Shown one piece after another: positions 15,546 to 23,506 of a DNA stretch of 64,000 bases (the first letter of the stretch is position 1; the number at the start of each line of letters is the position of its first letter). The notes under the pieces were generated by a model. That model saw nothing but the letters and a program-made list of their open reading frames with translations. It was not told the origin of the DNA and did no database searches. The position numbers and the translations under genes are program-made. The stretch is from Candidatus Woesearchaeota archaeon CG10_big_fil_rev_8_21_14_0_10_37_12 (lineage in GTDB: Archaea > Nanobdellota > Nanobdellia > Woesearchaeales > ARS49): contig PCYA01000008.1 of assembly GCA_002762795.1 (NCBI GenBank), forward strand, positions 17,484-81,483. Reading direction: 5' to 3'.

Positions 15546-15828
15546 AATAAAGAAAAACGCACTATTCCCCGACCTGAAGGTCAGGTATTTCGCTCAAAAA
15601 ATTCAATGCATTTTTTGGCGCCATAAAATTCTTAAGAATTTTATCAGTATCGTGCGTTTTTCTACAGCGAAAAATACATTTTTCGCGTACAGAAAACCTA
15701 AAGGTTTTCTTGTACAGGAACTAAAATTCCTGATACGCAAACAACTTCGTTGTTCGCGATACTTGCAAAGTTCGCCCTAAAGGGCAGGGTTTTAAACCCC
15801 AGTGCAAAGTCCTGCGAACTTTGCAATA
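15546..15828 (+). repeat. Modular multi-hairpin repeat, copy A
   Basis: Module 1 is closed by GAAAAACGCAC (15552-15562) and GTGCGTTTTTC (15652-15662), enclosing CCCCGACC-TGAA-GGTCAGG and AAAATTCTTAAGAATTTT. Then come GCGAAAAATACATTTTTCGC, GAAAACCTAAAGGTTTTC, AGGAACTAAAATTCCT and AACAACTTCGTTGTT. Module 2 is closed by GCAAAGTTCGC (15765-15775) and GCGAACTTTGC (15814-15824). Nearly every base is in an inverted repeat. It sits between divergent genes and does not encode protein. Copy B lies 390 bp away in the same orientation. Confidence 0.85.
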
Positions 15829-15890
15829 AGAAGTTGACATTAAAGAGAGAAAAGCCAAAAAATTAAAAGCCCATCAACCATACTGAGCAC

Positions 15891-16202
15891 ATGAATATTA
15901 TTTTGACTGTTTTTGCTGCATGGCTCGTCAATCAAATCATTAAAATAATTATTGCTAAACGTATTAATTCTTTTTTCAAAATTGGAGGAATGCCAAGCTC
16001 CCATGCAGCACTCTCAAGCGCATTGGCAACAACAATAACACTCACAGACGGGTTTTTAGCAAGCAGCAGCGCAATAAGTTATGTCTTGCTTGCATTTATT
16101 TTACACGATGCGTACAGAATACGGAAACAGCATAACATTTCTGAGTTGTTAGCAGGAATATTCGTCGGAACTATAATCAGTCTAATAATGTTTCATGTGT
16201 AA
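15891..16202 (+). CDS. Divergent PAP2 / DUF212-family membrane phosphatase-like protein
   Basis: A 103-residue protein with three TM helices. The conserved GGMPSSHAALSSALATTI segment (33-50) and the C-terminal HNISELLAGIFVGTII are the two signatures of DUF212 acid-phosphatase/VanZ-like proteins related to PAP2 phosphatases. It is shorter than the usual 130-150 residues of the family, mainly in the loop between the signatures. It probably dephosphorylates a membrane lipid carrier. The gene is enclosed by hairpin repeats A and B. Confidence 0.75.
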   Translation: MNIILTVFAAWLVNQIIKIIIAKRINSFFKIGGMPSSHAALSSALATTITLTDGFLASSSAISYVLLAFILHDAYRIRKQHNISELLAGIFVGTIISLIMFHV

Positions 16203-16217
16203 TTAAACGATTCCTGC

Positions 16218-16499
16218 AATAAAGAAAAACGCACTATTCCCCGACCTGAAGGCCGGAGTATTTCGCTAAAAAATTCAAGAAATTTTTGGCGCCATAAAAT
16301 TCTTAAGAATTTTATTGGTATCGTGCGTTTTTCTACAGCGAAAAATACATTTTTCGCGTACAGAAAACCTTGAGGTTTTCTTGTACAGGAACTAAAGTTC
16401 CTGATACGCAAACAACTTCGTTGTTCGCGATACTTGCAAAGTTCGCCTAAAGGGCAGGGTATTAAACCCCAGTGCAAAGTCCTGCGAACTTTGCAATAA
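16218..16499 (+). repeat. Modular multi-hairpin repeat, copy B
   Basis: Almost identical to copy A along its full length, including both closing stems. Differences fall mostly in loops or bulges (for instance GGCCGGAG versus GGTCAGG in the first hairpin and GAGG versus AAAGG in a loop), which leaves stems intact. It ends at the stop of the minus-strand gene at 16500, so it also serves the convergent gap as possible terminator. Confidence 0.85.
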
Positions 16500-16898
16500 T
16501 CAAACCCGCGGAACTCCTGAAAATAAAGACTCTAAGCCAGACTTTAACACGGCTGGCTCAGTAATCTGATCATGTGTATGCGGGTACAATATCCACTTCT
16601 CATTTACATCAGGATTCACAAAAAAAATACACAAATCTTTTTTTGACGCCAATTTTTTCCAGTCTCTAAGCACAAAATCAAGATTTTGTTTTTTATTGAG
16701 AAGCATTACCTTGACAACGCCTGGAGCAAATATAATCTCATCGATTTTTTGTAAAACGGGAAACACAAAAACACGCACCAAACCATCTCTTCTGTGCACA
16801 ACAAAACCGTCAGAAACATCCTCAAACTTAACAATAGCTCCCTCTAACAAATCGCGTTGTTGCAGAAAAGTCTTTGCCCATTCATTTAAATCAGACAT
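16500..16898 (-). CDS. Conserved-looking hypothetical protein
   Basis: The ATG at 16898 is preferred over 16916 because a TATA-like ATAAAAGTTTAAG (16924-16936) then lies about 30 bp upstream, giving a leaderless transcript. The 132-residue alpha/beta protein alternates strands (GFVVHRRDGLVRVFVFPVL, GVVKVMLLNKK, DLCIFFVNP) with helices and has no signal or membrane segment. I cannot assign a family. Confidence 0.6.
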   Translation of the reverse strand: MSDLNEWAKTFLQQRDLLEGAIVKFEDVSDGFVVHRRDGLVRVFVFPVLQKIDEIIFAPGVVKVMLLNKKQNLDFVLRDWKKLASKKDLCIFFVNPDVNEKWILYPHTHDQITEPAVLKSGLESLFSGVPRV

Positions 16899-17048
16899 GG
16901 TCACGATGTTCGGCAATCACTACTTAAACTTTTATCGCTCCTAATTAGTAAGTAGTATGTGGTAACCAGTAAGCAGCACACAGTAAAAAGTAAAGAGTTC
17001 AGTGTTTATAGCATACAATTTAAAGATCGCAAAAAGTAACTACCATAA

Positions 17049-17298
17049 TTAAGATAAGATGGGGCACTCTAAACCAGGATTACAATTCCTGCTCACTTCA
17101 GTTCTTATTCCAATACAAGAAGTTTTACGGAAGAAATGATCTTCATATATGACCATTTCAAATCCCATACAATCACAGAATTGCATACTTCTTTCTTCCT
17201 CAAACAAATCACAAGTAGGAAAAGGTGACAATTTAACAATGATTGCAATGAGAACTAAAAAAAATAATAACTATCAGTCCTATCATTTTCAAGTTCAT
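17049..17298 (-). pseudogene. Small membrane-anchored Cys-rich protein, broken by a frameshift in a T8 run
   Basis: On the minus strand an ATG at 17298 opens a hydrophobic segment (MNLKMIGLIVIIF) that hits a stop after 21 codons. Removing one T from the run of eight (plus-strand A run near 17258-17265) joins it to a 60-residue open frame ending at 17049, giving about 82 residues: one TM helix followed by a Cys-rich domain (CDLFEEERSMQFCDCMGFEM, SCIGIRTEVSRNC). Such anchored Cys-rich proteins are common in DPANN genomes. Either a real pseudogene or a homopolymer error. Confidence 0.55.
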
Positions 17299-17328
17299 AC
17301 CAATTTGTTACTAAACCTTATTTAATAA

Positions 17329-17610
17329 TTATGCTGCTTCAACTGGCTCTTCATCCTCAGAATAACTAGGCATTGCAGCTTTGCTAATGATCATGATATC
17401 ACCAACTGCTTTTACAAGTTGATGAGGAACAATGACTCCTTTTGCGCTGCCAAGCACTCTGCTCAAAAAAGAACTCTTTGTTGCACGAACACGCCAACCA
17501 TGAACCTTATTCTGCGAAAGAATTGATTCTTCAACATCACCAAAATAATCACCTTCATCAGTAAAAACCCTAATATTATACATTTCCTGAATTTGCTTCA
17601 TTCTCAACAT
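17329..17610 (-). CDS. PRC-barrel domain protein
   Basis: The ATG at 17610 is set by AAGGAGG 8 nt upstream; an earlier in-frame ATG at 17634 is not needed. The 93-residue protein is a single PRC barrel: MLRMKQIQEMYNIRVFTDEGDYFGDVEESIL, then GVIVPHQLVKAVGDIMIISKA. Small archaeal PRC-barrel proteins include the cell-division factors CdpB; this could be one, but no ftsZ or sepF is nearby. It ends with an acidic tail. Confidence 0.85.
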   Translation of the reverse strand: MLRMKQIQEMYNIRVFTDEGDYFGDVEESILSQNKVHGWRVRATKSSFLSRVLGSAKGVIVPHQLVKAVGDIMIISKAAMPSYSEDEEPVEAA

Positions 17611-17755
17611 ATGCTCAGCCTCCTTAGTTACCATTCTTTAAGAGTTAAGATATTTAAACATTTCGAGAACGCAGTTTGAGGTAAGAAGTATGAGTTAGGA
17701 AAGAAAGGGGAGTTCATACAATATTTAATAAATCACGCAAATACACAAAAAAAAC

Positions 17756-18448
17756 ATGAAACTCACAATCATCGGAACAAGCCACATATCTCCTGAAAGT
17801 TTAAAACATGTAGAAGAAACAATACGTGAAAAAAAACCAACAATCATCGCTGTTGAGCTTGACAAGAAAAGACTTGCTGCGCTGCTACAAAAAAAATACA
17901 ACCCGCACACGAAAAATTTTTCGCTCAAAGACATCAAAAGGATAGGACTTAAAGGCTGGCTATTTGCACAAATAGGCTCATGGGTAGAAAAAAAACTGGG
18001 CAACAAAGTAGGTGTGAGTCCTGGGACAGAAATGCTAAAAGCGATAGAAATAGCACAACAAACAGGCGCAAAAATAGCACTAATAGATCAAGACATAGAA
18101 ATAACACTTAAAAAATTCTCAAATGCGCTAAGCTGGAAAGAAAAATGGACTTTTGCAAAGGATCTTATCAACGGATTAATATTTAAAAAAGGCATCAAAT
18201 TTGACCTTGCAAAAGTTCCATCACACAAAATAATCAACAAACTAATCAAAGAAGTCAAAACAAAATACCCTAACGTTTACTGCGTTCTCATAAAAGAGCG
18301 CAACGAAGTCATGGCCAAGAAACTTGCACACATATTACTTAATCACCCTGATGCAGAAATTGTAGCAGTTGTCGGAGCAGGACATGAAAAAGAAATAAAC
18401 TTGCTTGTTAAGAAAATATATAAAGAGCATAACATACAACCTCTTTAA
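17756..18448 (+). CDS. TraB/PrgY/GumN-family protein
   Basis: A 230-residue protein starting MKLTIIGTSHISPESLKHV, with IIAVELDKKRLAALL (around 38-52), the two TraB signatures, and the C-terminal IVAVVGAGHEKEI matching the conserved GAGH loop. It lacks the C-terminal TM region of longer archaeal TraB proteins. The family is thought to be protease-like (EreA/TIKI superfamily, GxxH and E residues). It is followed after 11 bp by the degenerate M50 protein. Confidence 0.85.
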   Translation: MKLTIIGTSHISPESLKHVEETIREKKPTIIAVELDKKRLAALLQKKYNPHTKNFSLKDIKRIGLKGWLFAQIGSWVEKKLGNKVGVSPGTEMLKAIEIAQQTGAKIALIDQDIEITLKKFSNALSWKEKWTFAKDLINGLIFKKGIKFDLAKVPSHKIINKLIKEVKTKYPNVYCVLIKERNEVMAKKLAHILLNHPDAEIVAVVGAGHEKEINLLVKKIYKEHNIQPL

Positions 18449-18459
18449 AAAGAGGCAAC

Positions 18460-19188
18460 ATGCGAAATTTCGTAGATAAATTAAACAAATATTTCTGGTA
18501 CACAAAAGCAGAGTTCAGAGGATTCATTATTGTGGTTTTGGCACTTGCATTTATCTACTCATGGGATCAATGGGGAACAACCTCTTTTGACTCTGCAATA
18601 GGACTTGTAAACTTCATTAAATCAATAATTTTTGTAGCAATTACTGTATTCATACACCACTCTGGCCAAAGAATCATGGCATTAACCATGGGACAAAAAG
18701 TCACACACTTATTCTGGTGGCACGGCATCATAATTGGACTTATCTTAGTATTAGTGAGCAATGGAAACATCAAATTCTTAGCAGCAACAGGAGCGATGAT
18801 AACTACTGTACACATACACCGCCTCGGAGGATTCCGTTACGGACCAAACTTAACATCACTATCAAAAATTGCCATGACTGGGCCAGCAAGCAATATCATA
18901 TTTGCAGCACTTATCAAAAGCCTAGAATGGATCAACTTGTTGCCAGAAAGCGTGTCTGTTCCGCTGTTTAACTTAAATCTTGCATTTGCTGCCTGGAATC
19001 TGCTTCCAATACCACCGTTAGATGGATCGCACATATTGTACACCTCACGTCTAACATACATATTTGTAGCAACAACAATAATCACATACATACTCTTGGC
19101 AATATTTTTAAACTTCTACTCATTCATAATAGCACTGCTAGTCGGAGGATTTGCCTGGCTTATATACTTGATAAAGACTTCACTTTAA
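18460..19188 (+). CDS. M50 site-2-protease-like membrane protein lacking the catalytic glutamate
   Basis: A 242-residue protein with about six TM helices. It retains the M50 features MTGPASNIIFAA (139-150) and NLLPIPPLDGSHIL (180-193, N and DG metal-ligand motif). The HExxH helix is replaced by HHSGQ at 66-70 (VFIHHSGQRIMA), so the general-base Glu and second His are missing. It is probably proteolytically inactive, like other pseudo-S2P proteins. It shares an operon with TraB and a small membrane protein. Confidence 0.75.
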   Translation: MRNFVDKLNKYFWYTKAEFRGFIIVVLALAFIYSWDQWGTTSFDSAIGLVNFIKSIIFVAITVFIHHSGQRIMALTMGQKVTHLFWWHGIIIGLILVLVSNGNIKFLAATGAMITTVHIHRLGGFRYGPNLTSLSKIAMTGPASNIIFAALIKSLEWINLLPESVSVPLFNLNLAFAAWNLLPIPPLDGSHILYTSRLTYIFVATTIITYILLAIFLNFYSFIIALLVGGFAWLIYLIKTSL

Positions 19189-19189
19189 C

Positions 19190-19528
19190 ATGGGAACTGC
19201 ATTCACACCAACAAAACCGATATTAGACTGGCCAGAAATAGCAGCAGCACCATTTTTACTCATCGGATTGGCACTCGCAATATTCTCAAAAAATAACTTA
19301 ATATTATACACTGTCTGCTTTCTTGTAGGCTTATTATTTGGCAGAGCCTGGTACGTTAACAAAACACGAGAAAAAGTACCAATCTTCCTTGCAATAATGA
19401 CTTTCTTTCTTGGTTTTATTCTTGGAAGCTTATACGCAAATTTGCGCATCACTGTTTTCGTATTACTGCTTGGTGCACTTGCAGGATACTGGATACAAGA
19501 AAAAAACATAATTGAACACGTATTCTAA
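19190..19528 (+). CDS. Small integral membrane protein, unknown
   Basis: A 112-residue protein with four predicted TM helices (about 17-33, 38-55, 62-82, 87-104) and a short charged C terminus. It starts one base after the stop of the M50-like gene, so it is in the same operon and may be its partner. I recognise no family. Confidence 0.7.
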   Translation: MGTAFTPTKPILDWPEIAAAPFLLIGLALAIFSKNNLILYTVCFLVGLLFGRAWYVNKTREKVPIFLAIMTFFLGFILGSLYANLRITVFVLLLGALAGYWIQEKNIIEHVF

Positions 19529-19553
19529 ACGTAGAGAGTAAAAAGCTCAGAGC

Positions 19554-19783
19554 AAATAAAGAAAAACGCACTATTCCCCGACCTGAAGGTCGGGGTATTT
19601 TATCGTGCGTTTTTCTACAGCGAAAAATACATTTTTCGCGTACAGAAAACCTAAAGGTTTTCTTGTACAGGAACTAAAGTTCCTGATACGCAAACAACTT
19701 CGTTGTTCACGATACTTGCAAAGTTCGCCCTAAAGGGCGGGGTATTAAACCCCTCTACAAAGTTCTTGCGAACTTTGCAATAA
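19554..19783 (+). repeat. Modular multi-hairpin repeat, copy C (internally deleted)
   Basis: Same family as A and B, but the segment holding the AAAATTCTTAAGAATTTT hairpin and its flanks is missing from module 1, so the first hairpin (a perfect CCCCGACC-TGAA-GGTCGGGG) is followed directly by TATTTTATCGTGCGTTTTTC. The deletion removes whole stem-loops and leaves the outer stem paired. Module 2 is kept. Positioned between a membrane-protein gene and hef. Confidence 0.85.
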
Positions 19784-19800
19784 TCAAAAACAAGAAAGCC

Positions 19801-19810
19801 TATAAATAAA
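19801..19810 (+). promoter_or_regulatory. TATA box of hef
   Basis: TATAAATAAA lies about 25 bp before the GTG start at 19829, consistent with a leaderless mRNA and supporting the GTG as the true start. Confidence 0.6.
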
Positions 19811-19828
19811 AGAAAAATCAACAAATAC

Positions 19829-22015
19829 GTGCTAAAAGACTTTACTCCAAGACTATATCAAGAAACAATCTTAGCAACAGCAGCACTCAAAAACACACTA
19901 GCAGTACTGCCAACAGGAATGGGAAAAACAGGAATTGCAATACTTCTAACAGCACAAAGACTAAGCCAATACCCAAAATCAAAAATACTCATCTTAGCAC
20001 CAACAAAACCATTAGCAGAACAACACCTCAATACATTCAAAAAACACCTTGATATTGATGAAGATAAATTCGTTTTGTTCACAGGAAACACACCACCAGC
20101 AAAAAGATCAGAACAATGGAACAAAGTACAAATAATATTCTCAACGCCACAAGGACTAGAAAACGACATCATCAGCAATTCCATCAACATCAAAGATATA
20201 AGCCTGCTCGTATTCGATGAAGCACACAGAGCAACAGGTGATTACAGTTACGTATTCATCGCAAAACAATACCAACAAAAAGCAGACTGGCCACTAATAC
20301 TCGCACTAACTGCAAGTCCCGGGGGCGATGTTGAAACAATAGAAAACGTCTGCAAAAACTTATTCATCGAAGCAGTAGAAGTAAGAACTGAAAATGATCC
20401 TGATGTACAGCCATACGTCCAAGAAACCGAAATCAGCACTATAAGAGTAGAACTTCCTGAGCAGTTCAAAAAAATACAGCAACTTCTCAAACAATGCATT
20501 CAAGGAAAAACAAACCACCTCAAAGAATACGGAATCAGAGCAACAAACTTAGTAACCAAAAAAGATCTTCTGGGATTACAAAAGGAACTTCACGCAAAAG
20601 TTGCATCAGGAGAAAAAGATTTTGAAGCATTCAAAGCAACAAGTGTGCTTGCAGAAATCATGAAAGCGCATCACGCACTAGAATTATTAGAAACACAAGG
20701 AACAACCCCTCTAATTAATTATTTTGAAAATATGTACCAACAATCATACACAAGCAAAATAAAAGCAGTAAAAAACCTAACAGCCGACCTTGCATTCAAA
20801 AGCTCATACATACTCACACAAAAACTAATTGAACAAAATATTGAACACCCAAAACTTGCTGAAGTAACCAAACACGTTACTGAACAACTTGCACAAAACA
20901 AATATGCAAAAATAATATTATTTACACAATATCGCGACACTGCAACAAAACTTCACGATGAATTAGACAAACTGAACGTACTTTCGCAAGTATTTGTTGG
21001 ACAAGCCAAAAAAAGAAACACTGGCCTTAGCCAAAAACAACAAGCAGAGGTACTCGATCAATTCCGAGACGGAATGTTCAACGTGCTCATCGCTACAAGC
21101 GTTGCTGAAGAAGGCCTTGACATACCAAAAGTAGATTCAGTAATATTCTTCGAACCAATACCAAGCGCAATACGACACGTCCAACGAAGAGGAAGAACAG
21201 GAAGACAAGAAAAAGGAGATGTAACAATATTTTTAACGAAAGGAACACGAGAAGAAGCATACGCATGGAGCGCAAAACACAAAGAACGACGCATGAACGA
21301 TGCACTCGGACAATTACGAACACGATTACAACTTAAAATAAATCAGCAACCAACATTAAAACAATTCGATACATCTGTAAAAATTTTTGCAGACTATCGA
21401 GAAAAAACAACCGGAACAGTCAAAGAACTTGTTGAACAAGGAGTAACAATAAAACTCGAAATGCTCAAAAGTGCAGACTACTTACTAAGCAGTCGCGTAG
21501 GCGTTGAACTCAAAACAATGCAAGACTTTGTTGACAGCATTGTAGATGGAAGACTATTAGAGCAAATCAAAAACTTAAAAGAACATTATGAGCGGCCAAT
21601 TGTAATCATACAAGGCAAAGAAAACATTTATGGCCTGCGAAACATTCACCCAAACGCGATACGCGGCATGTTGGGCACTATCGCAGTTGGATACTGTTTG
21701 CCAATTTTATACACACAAGACGAAAAAGACACTGCTGCACTTTTGATAACAATCGCCAAACGAGAACAAGAAGAAAACAAAAAAGAATTTAGCCCGCATG
21801 CTGACAGAAAACCTATGACAATTAAGGAGCAACAAGAATATTTAGTTAGTTGTTTGCCATCAGTTGGACCAAACTTAGCAAAAGAATTACTAAAACAATT
21901 CGGAAGCATACGCAAAATATTCGATGCAAATGAGGAGCAGTTAAAACAAGTGAAGGGCCTGGGCGATAAAATCGCAAAAGGAATAACAGGATTAATTGAG
22001 GGAAAATATAAGTAA
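19829..22015 (+). CDS. hef: Hef-type helicase-nuclease (FANCM/XPF-like)
   Basis: A 728-residue protein. N-terminal SF2 helicase: Walker A PTGMGKT (28-34), DEAH (about 131-134), the SAT-like LTASPGG, and motif VI QRRGRTGR. C-terminal XPF-type nuclease around 555-575 (SSRVGVELKTMQDFVDSI), then tandem helix-hairpin-helix (CLPSVGPNLAKELL, VKGLGDKIAKGI). Hef processes stalled forks and branched DNA. The nuclease core reads ELKxxxD where the consensus is ERKxxxD: Glu, Lys and Asp are kept but the Arg is Leu, so cleavage activity is not certain. GTG start. Confidence 0.93.
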   Translation: MLKDFTPRLYQETILATAALKNTLAVLPTGMGKTGIAILLTAQRLSQYPKSKILILAPTKPLAEQHLNTFKKHLDIDEDKFVLFTGNTPPAKRSEQWNKVQIIFSTPQGLENDIISNSINIKDISLLVFDEAHRATGDYSYVFIAKQYQQKADWPLILALTASPGGDVETIENVCKNLFIEAVEVRTENDPDVQPYVQETEISTIRVELPEQFKKIQQLLKQCIQGKTNHLKEYGIRATNLVTKKDLLGLQKELHAKVASGEKDFEAFKATSVLAEIMKAHHALELLETQGTTPLINYFENMYQQSYTSKIKAVKNLTADLAFKSSYILTQKLIEQNIEHPKLAEVTKHVTEQLAQNKYAKIILFTQYRDTATKLHDELDKLNVLSQVFVGQAKKRNTGLSQKQQAEVLDQFRDGMFNVLIATSVAEEGLDIPKVDSVIFFEPIPSAIRHVQRRGRTGRQEKGDVTIFLTKGTREEAYAWSAKHKERRMNDALGQLRTRLQLKINQQPTLKQFDTSVKIFADYREKTTGTVKELVEQGVTIKLEMLKSADYLLSSRVGVELKTMQDFVDSIVDGRLLEQIKNLKEHYERPIVIIQGKENIYGLRNIHPNAIRGMLGTIAVGYCLPILYTQDEKDTAALLITIAKREQEENKKEFSPHADRKPMTIKEQQEYLVSCLPSVGPNLAKELLKQFGSIRKIFDANEEQLKQVKGLGDKIAKGITGLIEGKYK

Positions 22016-22089
22016 ACGTTTGCAGTCAGCAAGTCAGAAGTTTGAAGTAAGAGGTTCCAAAGTTGTTCCATCTTGTTTCACGAAGTTAT

Positions 22090-22525
22090 TAAATACCTCC
22101 TTAAAGATCTTTTCTCTCAGAAGCCACCATCCACGAGTGCGAAGGGCTCAGTAAAATGGGCCCTCGCTACTCTATTTTTCTAATAGATACAGAGAGGAGA
22201 CGTGCTACTGGCTTGCGGTCTTTCGGTTATGTCCTCTCTTTAAAACTCACCTGTGCTTCTAAACATTGAAAGCCAGACTATTTTGCGCTTTCTATTTTTT
22301 GGTCGATGGGGAGCTTTAAAGAGGGGCGAACAAAAACAAGGCAAGCGCAAGGAGCACGTCCCCTCTGTCAAGAACCACTGGTGATCGCTCCTTCGTCGCT
22401 CAACACCAGTGGCATGACTGTTCAGAAAATCATAAGAAAAAATAACCAGTGGTTCTTGATCATGCTCGGAATGCCACTCGCTACAGTAAACCACTCGTGA
22501 TACACACTAGTGGCATTCCGACATG
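22090..22525 (+). ncRNA. Structured non-coding region, possible RNA (G1)
   Basis: This 550-bp gap holds no credible ORF. A TATA-like ATTAAATACC at 22088-22097 precedes dense inverted repeats: GAGGGGCG/CGTCCCCTC near 22320-22365; TCAAGAACCACTGG (22368-22381) / CCAGTGGTTCTTGA (22446-22459); and CGGAATGCCACT/AGTGGCATTCCG at about 22467-22519. CCACTGGTG can instead pair with CACCAGTGG at about 22404-22412, so two folds compete. CTTCTAAACATTGAAAGCC (from 22256) recurs at 54576. I looked for RNase P and SRP RNA motifs and did not find them; strand and function are open. Confidence 0.45.
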
Positions 22526-22571
22526 TAAAGAAAGCCAAACAAAATTATTTTTTTTGAAATAAGACTCACAA

Positions 22572-23414
22572 TTAAAACTTCATCTCATGCAAGCGCTTTA
22601 CACGCTCTTCAGTCCTAGGATGCGTACTAAACAACGCGGCAAAATTCTGCGCCCTAAACGGATTCACAATAAACAAAGAACTCATAGTAGCATTGCCACG
22701 CATTGGATGATGCTTCACAGAATTCTCTATCTTTTGCAACGCAGAAGCCAAATGCTTACCATCTTTCAACGTTTTAGCACCAGTAGCATCAGCCAAATAT
22801 TCTCGCGAACGCGAAATAGCAAGCTGCAAAATCGCTGCAATAATTGGCGTAAGAATTGCTAAAACCAACAAGCCAACAATATTTTGCCCTTCATTATCTC
22901 TGCCAAAACCACCAAACAACGCAGCAAACTGAGCCATACTCGCAACATATGAAATAACTGCTGCCATAGTTGCAGCAACTGTTGTTACCAACATATCCCT
23001 ATTTTTAACATGAGACATCTCATGAGCCAACACACCCTCAAGCTCATCTTTGCTTAACAACTTCAAAATACCCTCAGTACAAGCAACAACAGCTTTTCTA
23101 GGACTAGGTCCCGTAGCGAACGCATTTGGCGTTGGATTTGGAACAATAAAAATCTGCGGCTTAGGCAACTGCATTTTATGCGCAAGAGTTTCTATCATGC
23201 TATGCAATTGCGGATACTCTGACTTCTTTGCAGGCTTTGCATGATACATTGCGATTACTAATTTATGGGAATAAAACAACATACCAAAATTCATCAAAAC
23301 CGCCAGAATTAAAGCAATTGTTAATCCTGCATTACCACCTAACAAAAAACCTACAAACAATACTAAAGCTGACAACGCTGCAAGCAAAACTGCTGTTTTA
23401 AGATGATTAAACAT
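22572..23414 (-). CDS. htpX: HtpX, M48-family membrane zinc protease
   Basis: The start at ATG 23414 gives the standard HtpX N terminus MFNHLKTAVLLAALSALVLF and puts a TATA box (near 23436-23443) about 27 bp upstream; the longer frame from 23465 is rejected. The 280-residue protein has two N-terminal TM helices, the zinc motif HEMSHVKNRD, two further hydrophobic helices and a downstream SREYLADA glutamate motif. It degrades damaged membrane proteins. Confidence 0.95.
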   Translation of the reverse strand: MFNHLKTAVLLAALSALVLFVGFLLGGNAGLTIALILAVLMNFGMLFYSHKLVIAMYHAKPAKKSEYPQLHSMIETLAHKMQLPKPQIFIVPNPTPNAFATGPSPRKAVVACTEGILKLLSKDELEGVLAHEMSHVKNRDMLVTTVAATMAAVISYVASMAQFAALFGGFGRDNEGQNIVGLLVLAILTPIIAAILQLAISRSREYLADATGAKTLKDGKHLASALQKIENSVKHHPMRGNATMSSLFIVNPFRAQNFAALFSTHPRTEERVKRLHEMKF

Positions 23415-23506
23415 ACAACTCAAAAAAAACATGTCTCTTATAAATATTGCGAACAGCATATTCACAGTCCATAAACTTTAAAAAGCAAGTATCTGGCTAA
23501 CAAAAC

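Noticed and set aside
15546..16499. Hairpin repeats A and B as a CRISPR array
   Set aside because: There are no regularly spaced identical units with unique spacers; the repetition is of complete 280-bp elements, and no cas genes are present.
22090..22525. RNase P RNA or SRP RNA in the large gaps at 22 kb and 54.6 kb
   Set aside because: I looked for the conserved cores of RNase P RNA (GAGGAAAGTCC-like and ACAGAA) and the SRP domain IV loop (GGAAG...AGCAG) on both strands and did not find convincing matches. A covariance search would settle it.
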